A program made the translations under genes and the position numbers. Shown piece after piece: positions 7,373-16,976 of a DNA stretch of 64,000 nt. Under the pieces are notes generated by a model. It worked only from the letters and a program-made list of their open reading frames with translations, was not told where the DNA came from and searched no databases. Origin of the DNA: UBA2040 sp041674745 (lineage in GTDB: Bacteria > Bacteroidota > Bacteroidia > Flavobacteriales_D > Crocinitomicaceae); NCBI GenBank assembly GCA_041674745.1, contig JBAYVD010000004.1, positions 62,001 to 126,000 on the forward strand. The letters run 5' to 3'. Each line of letters opens with the position of its first letter. The stretch's first letter is position 1.

Positions 7373-8602
7373 TTATTTTAAAAAATCGTGCAATAAAAAG
7401 AAGCTTCCAAAAACCAGTATTGTTTCCGTATTGTTAGACAGATGTTTAGCTTCTGTTAATGCGTTCAATGGATTTTTAAAAAAAGTTGCATTCAAATGTT
7501 GTTTGGCTGCCTTTTCCTTCAAAATTTCGATTGTGGCACTTCTATTATTTTCAAATTCCGTAAAAAAGTAGGTGTGTTGCGGTGAGAAAAGAGGAAAAAT
7601 TTCGTCGAAATTTTTGTCGGCACTGGAGCCATATATTATTTTCAAAGTTGTTTTCTCCCTTTCTAAATAATCCAAGGTTGCTTTAATTCCTTCGGCATTG
7701 TGCGAAACATCAAACAATACCCGTGGATTTTCTTCCATGATTTGCAATCTGCCTTGGAAACCGGTATTGGATTGTAGGTTTTTCAAAGCTTCTTCCATTT
7801 TATCCATAGAAAGCGTAGGAAAGTGATTCCTTAAAATTTCGATACCCGAGCAAACGGTTTGATAATTCTGTCGCTGGTAGTCTCCCAAAAGCGGAAAATT
7901 GTCTGGAATAGGGAAGAAGTGGTCGGTTGCGAAGCGCATTTCAGCATTTTCTAATCGTGCTTTTTCTGAAAATACTGGAAAAGTGATTTCATTTTTATGA
8001 CCGATGACGACGGGCACATTTTTTTTGATAATTCCAGCTTTTTCGAAAGCGATACTACTCAAATCATTTCCGAGGAAATTAGTGTGTTCTAAGCTGATGG
8101 TTGTGATGATGGAAAGGAGTGGGGTAATTACATTGGTAGCGTCTAGTCTGCCGCCCAATCCCGTTTCTATGACACATATTTCGCAGTTTTGCGTGTTAAA
8201 ATAATCCAGCGCCATCACAAAGGTGATTTCAAAAAAGGAAGGTTCAAAATCGAGCGTAATTTGATTTATTTTCTCGCAGAAATCTACCACTTCAGCTTCC
8301 GAAATCATTTCTCCATTTACACGAATTCGTTCTCGGAAATCAACCAAATGCGGCGAGGTGAATAAACCTGTTTTCAATTCGTTTTCGGTCAAAAAAGAGG
8401 CCAAGATAGAGGAGGTGGAACCTTTTCCATTGCTGCCTGCAATGTGCACGAATTGTAATCGATTTTGAGGATTGCCAAATGCTTCGCATAGAGAAAGAAT
8501 ATTTTCTAAGCCTGGCTTGTAGGCAGAAGCGCCAATGTTTTGATAAGAAGGGAAGCGCTGAAATAGCCAATCAATCGTTTCTGAATACGATTTAGGTTGC
8601 AC
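7373..8602 (-). CDS. folC: Folylpolyglutamate synthase / dihydrofolate synthase
   Basis: A 409-residue cytosolic ligase of the Mur-ligase family. It joins glutamate to dihydropteroate and extends the glutamate tail of folates using ATP. The P-loop AGSNGKGST is at residues 55-63, followed by the FTSPHL motif of folate ligases, and GLGGRLDATN in the central domain. Length is normal. The start is GTG and overlaps the end of the tonB-like gene by 11 bp, so it is the last gene of the exbB-exbD-tonB-folC unit. Confidence 0.95.
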   Translation of the reverse strand: MQPKSYSETIDWLFQRFPSYQNIGASAYKPGLENILSLCEAFGNPQNRLQFVHIAGSNGKGSTSSILASFLTENELKTGLFTSPHLVDFRERIRVNGEMISEAEVVDFCEKINQITLDFEPSFFEITFVMALDYFNTQNCEICVIETGLGGRLDATNVITPLLSIITTISLEHTNFLGNDLSSIAFEKAGIIKKNVPVVIGHKNEITFPVFSEKARLENAEMRFATDHFFPIPDNFPLLGDYQRQNYQTVCSGIEILRNHFPTLSMDKMEEALKNLQSNTGFQGRLQIMEENPRVLFDVSHNAEGIKATLDYLEREKTTLKIIYGSSADKNFDEIFPLFSPQHTYFFTEFENNRSATIEILKEKAAKQHLNATFFKNPLNALTEAKHLSNNTETILVFGSFFLLHDFLK

Positions 8603-9326
8603 TTAAGTTCACCGTTAGATAAACAATTTCCAATGTAGCACCGGCTTTTTTATTGTACTTGACTTGATTCCGGACGGCCGCAATTACTTGATTGAGTATT
8701 CGCTGGTCGGTTGTGGTAGTTTGAGAAGCGATATTCCGTACGTCCACTACATTTCCCTCAGCATTGATGGTCAATCGCAAGTTGATTCTGTGATTGTCAT
8801 CTGAAACAATGTCTTCTACGCGAGGATCATTCAGTCGCGTTCGTCCATCACCATTACCAACTCCACCAGGGCCAGTTCCCGAACCTGCTCCTGCATCGTT
8901 TCCAAATTTACCGCCACCGGTTCCGTTTTGTCCACTTCCTCCACTGCCAAAGGGATTGTTGGATTGTTTGGAATTGGAAGGGTCATTTTGCGAATTGGGG
9001 GCATTGGTTTTGGTTCCTTTTCCCGTTGGAACTTTGGTGTTTTCGTTGTCTTTTTTGGTTAAAACTTGCTGTGTCTCCGGTTTTGGAGGAGTCACGGGTT
9101 CATCGGAAGGTGTTCCTTCGCTTCCACCGCCTGTTTCAACTTTCAAATTCTCCAAAACAATTTCATTGATTTCGGTTGTAGCGGGTTGCTTCAACGGTTC
9201 AGGTTTTGGATCCGCAATTTGGTATTTGATCAAAATCAGGATCAAAAAAAGAATCAACAAAGCAACGGCAGCCCCAATGAGGCCGATTTGCTCGTCTTTT
9301 TTAGTTGAAACTGGTATTGCAGACAT
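8592..9326 (-). CDS. tonB: TonB-like energy transducer
   Basis: A 244-residue protein with one N-terminal membrane helix (about residues 14-34), a long Pro/Gly/Ser/Asn-rich periplasmic linker and a C-terminal domain (about 170-244) of TonB/TolA type, with NLRLTINAEGNVVDV followed by helix and strands. It should carry energy from the ExbB-ExbD proton channel to outer-membrane transporters. ExbD is encoded 8 bp upstream and ExbB before that. The C-terminal domain lacks the classic YP signature, so a TolA-like role is an alternative. Confidence 0.82.
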   Translation of the reverse strand: MSAIPVSTKKDEQIGLIGAAVALLILFLILILIKYQIADPKPEPLKQPATTEINEIVLENLKVETGGGSEGTPSDEPVTPPKPETQQVLTKKDNENTKVPTGKGTKTNAPNSQNDPSNSKQSNNPFGSGGSGQNGTGGGKFGNDAGAGSGTGPGGVGNGDGRTRLNDPRVEDIVSDDNHRINLRLTINAEGNVVDVRNIASQTTTTDQRILNQVIAAVRNQVKYNKKAGATLEIVYLTVNLSAT

Positions 9327-9334
9327 ACTACTGT

Positions 9335-9745
9335 TTATTTATCGTAAGCAATTACGGGATCCCATTCGTTGGCTTGTGCCAAAGCAAGAACTTTGAAAAC
9401 CGCTTCGTAAGACGCTTCTCGGTGACCAGCCACTTTCAGTTTCAATTGTCCTGAGTTCATGACTGCTTGCGCCGTTAATTCTTTGATTTCATCAAATTCC
9501 ATCGGTTTATCCATGGATCCACCGGGCATTACAACGTACTTGTTGTCTTGCGTAATCATTACCATGGCTTGAACCGGATTGGTATCAGGTTGAACTTGTT
9601 CATCCGTTTTCGGTAAATCCAAGGGTGTTTGATTGTTCGACATCAAACTCATGATGATGAAAAATATGAGCAAAAGGAAGACCAAGTCCGTCATGGAAGC
9701 CATCCCGCCCTCAAGCTTGATTTTATTTCTTGATCCTAAGTCCAT
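9335..9745 (-). CDS. exbD: ExbD/TolR-type biopolymer transport protein
   Basis: A 136-residue protein with a single N-terminal membrane helix containing the conserved proton-carrying Asp (D20 in MTDLVFLLLIFFII) and a periplasmic domain. It forms the proton channel with ExbB and powers the TonB-like protein. Located 3 bp after exbB and 8 bp before the tonB-like gene, so clearly one operon. Confidence 0.92.
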   Translation of the reverse strand: MDLGSRNKIKLEGGMASMTDLVFLLLIFFIIMSLMSNNQTPLDLPKTDEQVQPDTNPVQAMVMITQDNKYVVMPGGSMDKPMEFDEIKELTAQAVMNSGQLKLKVAGHREASYEAVFKVLALAQANEWDPVIAYDK

Positions 9746-9748
9746 AAT

Positions 9749-10459
9749 TTATTTTCCGGGTGTGTTCAACAAATCCATGAATTCTAGCGCTGCATTTTCC
9801 ATTTGGTACACTACTTTACCAATTCGGCCTACCAAGTAGTTGTAACCCATGAAAGAAATAATACCAACAATTAGACCCGCAACGGTGGTAACCATCGCTG
9901 TCATGATTCCTGGAGCAATCGTTTTGATTTCCAAAGCGGCTGCATTTTCCAAGTCAATAAACACAACAACCATACCAATGGTCGTTCCGAGGAATCCAAT
10001 CATCGGAGCAGCACCTGCTGCGGTTGCTAAGAAGGAAAGTCGTTGTTCTAAACGAAGCACTTCCAACTTACCTGTGTTTTCAATCGAAGCTGCAATGCTT
10101 TCAATTGGTTTACCTATTCGAGCAATTCCTTTTTCCAACATACGCGCGGATGGTGAAGTTGAACGAGCGCAAAAATCTTTCGCTTGATCAATTTTTCCTT
10201 CTGACAAATATTCTTTGATTTTAGATAAGAAATTATCTTCTTCGTTGCTCGCTTTGCGCAAGGCTAAAAAACGTTCTACAAAGACGAAAACAGCATAACC
10301 CAGCATCAACGTCAAGGCGATGTTAATGACCAAACCAAAACCTACGCTTGATCGCGCAACAATGGTCCAAAGAGACTGTTCTTTCGTTCCTATGGATTCT
10401 ACAGCCGTTGCAGCTGTATCTGCAATTCCTGTTACTTGAAGTAAAAATGATAAACTCAT
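9749..10459 (-). CDS. exbB: ExbB/TolQ/MotA-type proton channel protein
   Basis: A 236-residue inner-membrane protein with an N-terminal helix (about residues 35-60) and two further helices in the conserved C-terminal half, including AAPMIGFLGTTIGMVVVF and the Thr-rich pore segment GIMTAMVTTVAGLIVG. It is the first gene of the exbB-exbD-tonB-folC operon. Which outer-membrane transporters it drives cannot be told from the window. Confidence 0.93.
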   Translation of the reverse strand: MSLSFLLQVTGIADTAATAVESIGTKEQSLWTIVARSSVGFGLVINIALTLMLGYAVFVFVERFLALRKASNEEDNFLSKIKEYLSEGKIDQAKDFCARSTSPSARMLEKGIARIGKPIESIAASIENTGKLEVLRLEQRLSFLATAAGAAPMIGFLGTTIGMVVVFIDLENAAALEIKTIAPGIMTAMVTTVAGLIVGIISFMGYNYLVGRIGKVVYQMENAALEFMDLLNTPGK

Positions 10460-10617
10460 AATTTATAAACGCTTAATAAATGTATATATTCAAGGCTAGT
10501 GCATTTTAAACTAAAAAATCTGTAATTATTTAATTATAAGTTAATACGAAAAAAAAAGAATTTTGTTACAGATGACAAAGCAAAATAAATCGTAGAAATA
10601 ATCTTTATTGCTCGAAT

Positions 10618-11958
10618 TTATGTAAATAGAAACAAAAATCCAATGCCAACGAAATATCCAATTGAGGCAAGAATCGTGATGTTTTTCAAATACCAGCCAA
10701 ATGATATTTTCTCCATTCCCATGGCAACAACACCTGCTGCCGATCCAATAATTAACATACTACCACCTGTTCCAGCAGCATACGCAACTTCATGCCAAAC
10801 ATTTGCATCAGCAGCTTCTTGGAACATTCCAATACTTGCAGCTACCAAAGGTACATTGTCAATAACAGCTGAACTGATTCCCATTAACGTAACAAACACA
10901 CTTTGAGGAATAGTTGCACTCACTTGTTGACCAAAGTTAAAAATCAATCCCATTGATTCCATCGCTGCAACGGTCATTAAAATACCTAAGAAGAAAAGAA
11001 CAGATGGCATTTCAATTTTGGATAGTGCATGCATAGTGGGTCCTTTATGATGAGGCTCTTCAACTGCGATTTCAGGATGAGTGAACGAAAAATGTCTTTT
11101 TGAATAAAATTCAGCAATAATTGCAAAGATTGCCAATGACATCATCATGCCCAAGTAGGGTGGTAAATGCGTGATTGTTTTAAAGATTGGAACGAAAACA
11201 ACCAGTAATAAACCAATAATAAGCATTCTGCCACCATATTTATTTGTCTTTTCTTCTGATTGTACACTCTCAACATTCCCTCTAAAAGCAGGCAAAAACG
11301 AGCCTATTACAGCCGGTACAATGATGTTAAGTAGGGAAGGAATTAACAATAATGTCATCAATTTTCCCGTTGTTACTTTACCAGCCATCCAAAGCATCGT
11401 CGTTGTAACGTCACCAATTGGCGTCCAAGCCCCACCCGCGTTAGCAGCAATAATTATGAAGCCTGCGTACCACATTCTATCTTTTTGTTCAGGAACTATT
11501 TTTCGAAGAATGGAAATCAGAACAATCGTTGCTGTTAGGTTATCAATAATGGCAGATAATACAAAGGCCATACCAGCAATAATCCACAAAAGAGTTACTT
11601 TTTTCTTCGTTTTTATTAGTTTTTTTATGGAGGCAAAACCTTCAAAATGATCGATCATTTCAACGATTGCCATGGCTCCCATCAAGAATACAAGTATTTC
11701 GGCTGTCTTACCAAAATGATGTAATAATGTTTCTTCTAAAAGATGCATTTTTTGTTCGTGATCCATATCAGAAAGACTAATTATGCCGCCAGCTTGCGGA
11801 TCAAACCACGTTATAATGGAATCCATTCCCAAAGCAATTGCTGCCCAACTAATTGCCATCATGAGGAGTGCAGGAATTAATTTATCCAGACGCAAAGAAT
11901 GCTCTATTGTGATGGCTACATATCCAAGGATAAAAATGATTAAAATAAAAATTTCCAT
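10618..11958 (-). CDS. nhaD: Na+/H+ antiporter of the NhaD family
   Basis: A 446-residue integral membrane protein with about 11-13 hydrophobic segments. It matches the NhaD/ion-transporter superfamily: the segment DNLTATIVLISIL with a membrane-embedded Asp, NAGGAWTPIGDVTTTMLW, and a second inverted-repeat Asn/Asp site in SAVIDNVPLVAA. Such antiporters export sodium at alkaline pH or high salt. The gene stands alone between exbB and the amino-acid dehydrogenase gene, 23 bp after the latter, so they may be co-transcribed. Confidence 0.9.
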   Translation of the reverse strand: MEIFILIIFILGYVAITIEHSLRLDKLIPALLMMAISWAAIALGMDSIITWFDPQAGGIISLSDMDHEQKMHLLEETLLHHFGKTAEILVFLMGAMAIVEMIDHFEGFASIKKLIKTKKKVTLLWIIAGMAFVLSAIIDNLTATIVLISILRKIVPEQKDRMWYAGFIIIAANAGGAWTPIGDVTTTMLWMAGKVTTGKLMTLLLIPSLLNIIVPAVIGSFLPAFRGNVESVQSEEKTNKYGGRMLIIGLLLVVFVPIFKTITHLPPYLGMMMSLAIFAIIAEFYSKRHFSFTHPEIAVEEPHHKGPTMHALSKIEMPSVLFFLGILMTVAAMESMGLIFNFGQQVSATIPQSVFVTLMGISSAVIDNVPLVAASIGMFQEAADANVWHEVAYAAGTGGSMLIIGSAAGVVAMGMEKISFGWYLKNITILASIGYFVGIGFLFLFT

Positions 11959-11981
11959 ATTTCTTTTTTATAGGTTTAACA

Positions 11982-13211
11982 TTAAACTAATTGTTCCAAG
12001 GCGATACTGAAGGCCGTTTTTGCAATACCAATTTTATTCGGTCTTTTTTGATGGGTTTTTTCCATCGCTTTTCGAATGATGTCACTGGTATCAGTGAAAA
12101 TTCCGTTATCTGATATTTCACCCAGGTCATTACTCATCAAATAAGCAAAAACGCGCGCCATTCCACAATTGGAAATAAAATCTGGGATGATGGAAAGATG
12201 TTCATCCGCGTAATCAGCAATTGGTCCAAAGAAAATTTCAGGATCAGCAAATGGAACATTCGCTCCAGCTGAAATAACTTCCATGCCACTGTTGATCATG
12301 CGCATCAATTGGTCGTTTGTAATCAAACGAGAAGCAGCACAAGGAATGAAAACTTCTGCTTTCAAATCCCAAATTTTCGCATTTACTTCGTCGTACGACA
12401 ACATATTCGGATGCACCAATTCGTTTCCGTTTTTCGTTAAGAACAAATCTTTGATTTCTTCAAAAGAAAAACCATTTTCGTTGATCAATCCACCAACTCG
12501 GTCAATAATACCAACAATAATAGCCCCTTCTTGGGCCAAATAATAAGCTCCAGCAGAACCTACATTTCCCCAGCCTTGAACAATCACGCGTTTCCCTTTC
12601 AAGTCGCCACCCCAAATGTTGTAATAGTGACGAACGGATTCAGCAACGCCGTAACCGGTAATCATGTCTGCGATCACATATTTTCTTGCAACATCAGGCG
12701 TGTATTTTGCATCCTCGATCACTTTCAAAACGCCGTAACGCAATTGACCGATTCTATTTATTTTTTGAGATTCTCTTGGTTGAAAATGGCCGTTGAACAC
12801 ACCTTCTTGTGGATGCCAAACACCGCAATCTTCCGTCATGGGAATTACTTCGTGAATTTCATCCACGTTCAAATCACCACCTGTACCGTAGTAATGTTTT
12901 AATAAAGGCGTAACGGCTGCATACCAACGTCTCAAAACTCCTTCTTTTCTTGGATCCTTTGGATCGAAATTGATTCCAGATTTGGCACCACCAATTGGAG
13001 GACCCGCTACTGTGAATTTTACCTCCATTGTTTTCGCCAATGATTCGACTTCTCGCTTGTCTAATCCTATTCTCATTCTCGTACCGCCACCAGCTGCACC
13101 GCCACGAAGAGAGTTAATTACCACCCAACCAACGGCTTCGGTTTCTGGGTCTTTCCATTCAAAAACAATTTCTGGTTGTTTGTTTTCAAATTTTTCGAGC
13201 AAATCTTTCAT
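11982..13211 (-). CDS. Glu/Leu/Phe/Val dehydrogenase
   Basis: A 409-residue NAD(P)-dependent amino-acid dehydrogenase that interconverts an amino acid and its 2-oxo acid with release of ammonia. The dimerisation domain carries the catalytic Lys region GPPIGGAKSGI. A Rossmann domain begins with VIVQGWGNVGSAGAYYLAQEG, a GxGxxG motif. Several features are unlike the hexameric glutamate enzyme (short N terminus, SLRGGAAGGGTRM), and I cannot decide between glutamate and branched-chain substrates. Confidence 0.85.
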   Translation of the reverse strand: MKDLLEKFENKQPEIVFEWKDPETEAVGWVVINSLRGGAAGGGTRMRIGLDKREVESLAKTMEVKFTVAGPPIGGAKSGINFDPKDPRKEGVLRRWYAAVTPLLKHYYGTGGDLNVDEIHEVIPMTEDCGVWHPQEGVFNGHFQPRESQKINRIGQLRYGVLKVIEDAKYTPDVARKYVIADMITGYGVAESVRHYYNIWGGDLKGKRVIVQGWGNVGSAGAYYLAQEGAIIVGIIDRVGGLINENGFSFEEIKDLFLTKNGNELVHPNMLSYDEVNAKIWDLKAEVFIPCAASRLITNDQLMRMINSGMEVISAGANVPFADPEIFFGPIADYADEHLSIIPDFISNCGMARVFAYLMSNDLGEISDNGIFTDTSDIIRKAMEKTHQKRPNKIGIAKTAFSIALEQLV

Positions 13212-13284
13212 TGTACTATAAAATTGTTGCGCAAATTTAATAAACTATCCGAAGCATAGCTTTGAAAATCCATCAAAATCTTTT

Positions 13285-14355
13285 CTAAGGACAATGATAA
13301 ACTCCTCCAATTACATTTTTGGAAGCACCCGTTGCCGAGGGAACGTTGTTGAATTCCTTTGCCAAATACAAGGCAGCCAAAAAGCCAAAGATGATAGATT
13401 CTTTGAAATCAATAATTTCTTTCGATGGCAAAAGGATTTCAGCCGAACAATAATGTTTCAAACGTTCTATTAAGTAAGCATTATGGGCGCCACCTCCCGT
13501 AACGAACATTTTTTTAATGGGCTTATTTTCTGTGGCTTTCGAAATTTGGATGGCCACATGTTCAACGATCGTACAGAGATTGTCATCCGTGTTTTTGGAA
13601 AATTTAATCAATGGGTAAAATTCTTCATCCAACCATTCCGTACCCAGCGATTTTGCTGAATCCAATGAATAGTAAGGGATTTTATTTAGCAAGTCCAAGA
13701 GGAAAAAATCAACGGTTCCCTTTCTTGCCCAATCGCCATTTTTATCAAAAGATTTCCCTTTTTGTTCCGCAAGCCGGTTCAAGGGCAGATTACACGGGCC
13801 AATATCAAACGCTTTCCATTCGTCGTGTGAATTTTTAAACGACAAATTGCAAAAGCCACCCAGATTCAAAAAAGCATCCGCTTGGTCCGAAAATAAGAGT
13901 TTATCGCCAATAGGAACCAAAGGAGCACCTTGTCCACCGGCAATGATGTCTTTGTTTCTGAAATCATTGATAACGGGAATACCGGTTGTAAATGCCAAGC
14001 TGCTGCCACATCCAATTTGCAAACTAAAGCCATTGGCTGGTTGATGAAGAATGGTTTGCCCGTGAGAGGCGATCACATCAATCGCTGATGCATCGATTTT
14101 CTTCTCTTTTAAAAATTGCAAGACCAATCTCCCCATTTCTCTCCCAAACTGTTTGTTCAATTGTTGAAGGGACGAAACGGAGAGTTCTTTGGCGTGATTT
14201 AAAGAATTTCTTACGTCATTGGAAAAAGGAAAAGTCAAGGCGTTTTTTAACTGAAATGTCCATTTTCCGTCTACTTTGGAGAAGATGGTATGCGTGATAT
14301 CCAAACCATCCAAAGAAGTTCCAGACATTAATCCAACAATTTCGAACTTTGACAT
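13285..14355 (-). CDS. anmK: Anhydro-N-acetylmuramic acid kinase
   Basis: A 356-residue sugar kinase of the ASKHA fold that opens and phosphorylates 1,6-anhydroMurNAc, a cell-wall recycling product. The start carries GLMSGTSLDGLDI, the family signature, followed by DVIASHGQTILHQP, FNDFRNKD-type adenosine contacts, and FVTGGGAHNAYL near the C terminus. Length is normal. Divergent from the acyl-CoA dehydrogenase gene with 77 bp between. Confidence 0.95.
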   Translation of the reverse strand: MSKFEIVGLMSGTSLDGLDITHTIFSKVDGKWTFQLKNALTFPFSNDVRNSLNHAKELSVSSLQQLNKQFGREMGRLVLQFLKEKKIDASAIDVIASHGQTILHQPANGFSLQIGCGSSLAFTTGIPVINDFRNKDIIAGGQGAPLVPIGDKLLFSDQADAFLNLGGFCNLSFKNSHDEWKAFDIGPCNLPLNRLAEQKGKSFDKNGDWARKGTVDFFLLDLLNKIPYYSLDSAKSLGTEWLDEEFYPLIKFSKNTDDNLCTIVEHVAIQISKATENKPIKKMFVTGGGAHNAYLIERLKHYCSAEILLPSKEIIDFKESIIFGFLAALYLAKEFNNVPSATGASKNVIGGVYHCP

Positions 14356-14389
14356 GTTATAGCTAGTGTATCAAATGAAAATATTAACG

Positions 14390-14397
14390 TAAATTTG
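14390..14397 (+). promoter_or_regulatory. Candidate -7 element of the acyl-CoA dehydrogenase gene
   Basis: TAAATTTG, an exact TAnnTTTG match, lies 35 bp before the ATG. No clear TTG is found at the expected -33 distance. Confidence 0.45.
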
Positions 14398-14432
14398 CAA
14401 TTAATTTGCGAATAATAAAATCGAATTAACAG

Positions 14433-15572
14433 ATGAATTTTGAATTAACAGAAGAACAATTAGCAGTGAAGACGGCAGCAAGAGATTTTGCTCAAAATAT
14501 TTTGAAGCCAGGAGTAATTGCCAGAGATAATGAACAACGTTTTCCCGTGGAAGAAATGAAGCAATTGGGTGAACTTGGTTTTTTAGGAATGATGGTTGAT
14601 CCACAATACGGTGGAAGCGGCATGGATACAATGTCTTATGCTTTAGCGATTGAAGAAATTTCAAAAGTAGATGCTTCTGCAGCCGTTTGTCTATCTGTTA
14701 ACAATTCCTTGGTATGTTGGGGTTTAGAAAAATACGGAACGGAAGAGCAAAAACAAAAATATTTGGTTGACTTGGCGACAGGAGCTAAAATTGGGGCGTT
14801 TTGTTTGTCGGAACCAGAAGCGGGTTCGGATGCAACTTCTCAAAGTACTACAGCAATCGACAAAGGCGATTATTACTTGTTGAACGGAACCAAAAACTGG
14901 ATTACCAATGGTTCAACGGCATCTACTTACTTAGTGATTGCTCAAACGAATGTGGAAGCGGGGCACAAAGGGATCAATGCTTTCATTGTAGAACGTGGAA
15001 TGGAAGGTTTTGTCGTTGGAGCGAAAGAAGATAAATTGGGAATCCGAGGAAGTGACACGCATACCTTGTTGTTCAATGACGTAAAAGTGCCAAAAGAAAA
15101 TAGAATTGGTGAAGATGGATTTGGATTTACTTTTGCTATGAAAGTTCTTTCTGGCGGTAGAATCGGTATTGCGGCGCAAGCTTTAGGTATTGCTGCTGGA
15201 GGTTTGGAATTGGCTTTGGCGTATTCAAAACAAAGAAAAGCGTTCGGTCAAGAAATTTACAAACACCAAGCCATTGCCTTTAAATTAGCCGATATGGCAA
15301 CAGAAATTGAGGCAGCGCGTTTGTTGGTCTATAAATCAGCGACAGACAAAGACATGGGTAGAAATTACGACCAATCTTCTGCTATGGCGAAATTGTACGC
15401 TTCGAAAGTAGCAATGGAACAAACGGTAGAAGCGATTCAAATCCACGGTGGATATGGATTTGTGAAAGAATACCATGTAGAACGTTTGATGCGTGATGCG
15501 AAAATTACACAGATTTACGAAGGAACGTCAGAAGTACAGAAAATTGTAATTTCTAGAAATATCCTGAAATAA
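14433..15572 (+). CDS. Acyl-CoA dehydrogenase (short/medium-chain type)
   Basis: A 379-residue flavoprotein that introduces the 2,3-double bond in acyl-CoA in fatty-acid or branched-chain amino-acid breakdown. All three domains are visible: an N-terminal helical domain, a middle domain with FCLSEPEAGSDA and NGTKNWITNG (FAD contacts), and a C-terminal domain with RKAFGQ, IQIHGGYGF and catalytic Glu in IYEGTSEVQ. The catalytic Glu position is that of butyryl/short-chain enzymes. Single gene with its own promoter and terminator. Confidence 0.94.
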   Translation: MNFELTEEQLAVKTAARDFAQNILKPGVIARDNEQRFPVEEMKQLGELGFLGMMVDPQYGGSGMDTMSYALAIEEISKVDASAAVCLSVNNSLVCWGLEKYGTEEQKQKYLVDLATGAKIGAFCLSEPEAGSDATSQSTTAIDKGDYYLLNGTKNWITNGSTASTYLVIAQTNVEAGHKGINAFIVERGMEGFVVGAKEDKLGIRGSDTHTLLFNDVKVPKENRIGEDGFGFTFAMKVLSGGRIGIAAQALGIAAGGLELALAYSKQRKAFGQEIYKHQAIAFKLADMATEIEAARLLVYKSATDKDMGRNYDQSSAMAKLYASKVAMEQTVEAIQIHGGYGFVKEYHVERLMRDAKITQIYEGTSEVQKIVISRNILK

Positions 15573-15596
15573 TAGATTGAATCATTGAATTCTGAT

Positions 15597-15628
15597 AAAA
15601 AGCTCATTCGAAAGGATGGGCTTTTTTT
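15597..15628. terminator. Bidirectional terminator between the acyl-CoA dehydrogenase gene and murF
   Basis: A stem of about 13 bp with G-U pairs and a GAAA loop is flanked by an A-run and a T-run. It lies between convergent stops and can serve both genes. Confidence 0.8.
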
Positions 15629-15629
15629 G

Positions 15630-16913
15630 TTACAAAACGTCCAGCAGCTTCTCCAATTGAATTCCGCGCGAACCTTTCAGCAAAACCAAGGCATTTTCTA
15701 AGGGAACATTTTCCAATTCCTCTTTTAATAAATCCACCGAAGCATAGGTTTTTACATCTTCTGCCAACGAAGAAAATACGTTGCCAACCAAAATAGCGTC
15801 TATTTTTAGGGTTTTCAATAACGCAAGGACTTTTTTGTGTTCTGCTACTTCCTCGTGCCCGAGCTCGCGCATATCACCTAAGATTGCGATTTTCTTGTCG
15901 TGTTCAATCATTGAAAAGCTGCGTATCGCTGATTCCATGCTTGTTGGATTGGCGTTGTAACAATCAACGATGATGGTATTCTTATCGGTTTTGTTGACTT
16001 GAGAACGATTGTTCGTGGGCGTATACTGACTTAGAGCGTGATTTATTTTCTCAGGGCTTACATCAAACAATCGACCAAAGGTAATCGCTGCTAAAAAGTT
16101 GTAGAAATTGTATTCACCTACCAAGTTTGTAGAAATGGTAGGAGAGGAGTAGGCCTCTGAAGACCATTGCAGTTGAACAAACGGAGTTTGCTCCATTAGT
16201 TCACCGGAAATGTAGGCCGATGAATTGTTTTGTCCATAAGATATATTTTTAGTATTTCCAGGCAGAATATCCGTTAAAATAGAATCATCCGCGTTGTAAA
16301 TAATTTTGCCTGTCGTTCTGCTGATAGAATCGTACAATTCTTTCTTGGTTTTTAGCACGCCTTCAAAATTGATGAATCCTTCCAAATGTGCTTTCCCGAT
16401 ATTCGTAATCATACCCATTGTTGGTTCGGCTATTGCGCACAATTCAGCGATGTCTTTGAATTTGTTGGCCCCCATTTCGATCAGGGCGATTTCATGCGTT
16501 TTGTTTAATGCCAATAAAGTTAAAGGAACACCAATGTGGTTGTTCAAATTACCTTTTGTATAATGAACGTTGTATTGTTCGGATAATACCGCAGCAATTA
16601 ATTCTTTGCTGGTAGTTTTCCCATTACTTCCGGTGATACCAATTACAGGAATGGTGAATTGTTTCCGATGATAAAGCGCCAAGTCTTGAAGAAATTTCAA
16701 AGAATCTTCTACAAGAATTGTTTGCTCACTCGTTTTATAATTGACTTCATCGACAATAGCGCATAGAGCACCTTGTTTAATCGCTTCTTCAGCAAAGGTG
16801 TTGCCGTTGAAATTTGTGCCTTTTAGAGCCACAAAAAAGCAATCCTTTTCAATCTTGCGCGTGTCCGTGCAAACTCCAGAACTTTTTAAAAAAAGTGAAT
16901 ACAGTTGTTCCAT
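15630..16913 (-). CDS. murF: UDP-N-acetylmuramoyl-tripeptide-D-alanyl-D-alanine ligase
   Basis: A 427-residue Mur ligase that adds D-Ala-D-Ala to the peptidoglycan precursor in the cytosol. The N-terminal substrate domain has SSGVCTDTRKI and FFVALKG. The ATP site GITGSNGKTTSKE is at residues 92-104, followed by NLNNHIGVP and ALIEMGANK. The C-terminal domain includes DCYNANPTSMESAI. Length is normal. It follows gldJ on the same strand, with a terminator-like hairpin directly before its start. Confidence 0.95.
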   Translation of the reverse strand: MEQLYSLFLKSSGVCTDTRKIEKDCFFVALKGTNFNGNTFAEEAIKQGALCAIVDEVNYKTSEQTILVEDSLKFLQDLALYHRKQFTIPVIGITGSNGKTTSKELIAAVLSEQYNVHYTKGNLNNHIGVPLTLLALNKTHEIALIEMGANKFKDIAELCAIAEPTMGMITNIGKAHLEGFINFEGVLKTKKELYDSISRTTGKIIYNADDSILTDILPGNTKNISYGQNNSSAYISGELMEQTPFVQLQWSSEAYSSPTISTNLVGEYNFYNFLAAITFGRLFDVSPEKINHALSQYTPTNNRSQVNKTDKNTIIVDCYNANPTSMESAIRSFSMIEHDKKIAILGDMRELGHEEVAEHKKVLALLKTLKIDAILVGNVFSSLAEDVKTYASVDLLKEELENVPLENALVLLKGSRGIQLEKLLDVL

Positions 16914-16924
16914 ATCTTTTGGTC

Positions 16925-16963
16925 AAAAAAAACGCCCTTTCAAATGGAAGGACGTTTTTTTTT
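16925..16963 (-). terminator. Terminator-like hairpin between gldJ and murF
   Basis: An A-run, an imperfect stem (ACGTCC/GGGCGT core on the minus strand) and a T-run. It ends about 11 bp before the murF ATG, so it may end gldJ transcripts or attenuate murF. Confidence 0.65.
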
Positions 16964-16976
16964 ATAATTCAATTTT

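Noticed and set aside
8794..9396. Long Pro-rich open frame antisense to the tonB-like gene
   Set aside because: It mirrors the Gly/Pro-rich linker of the real gene and crosses into exbD; no start context, domain or signal peptide.
11171..11650. 159-codon frame antisense to nhaD
   Set aside because: Shadow of a hydrophobic membrane protein gene; the NhaD motifs fix the minus-strand frame.
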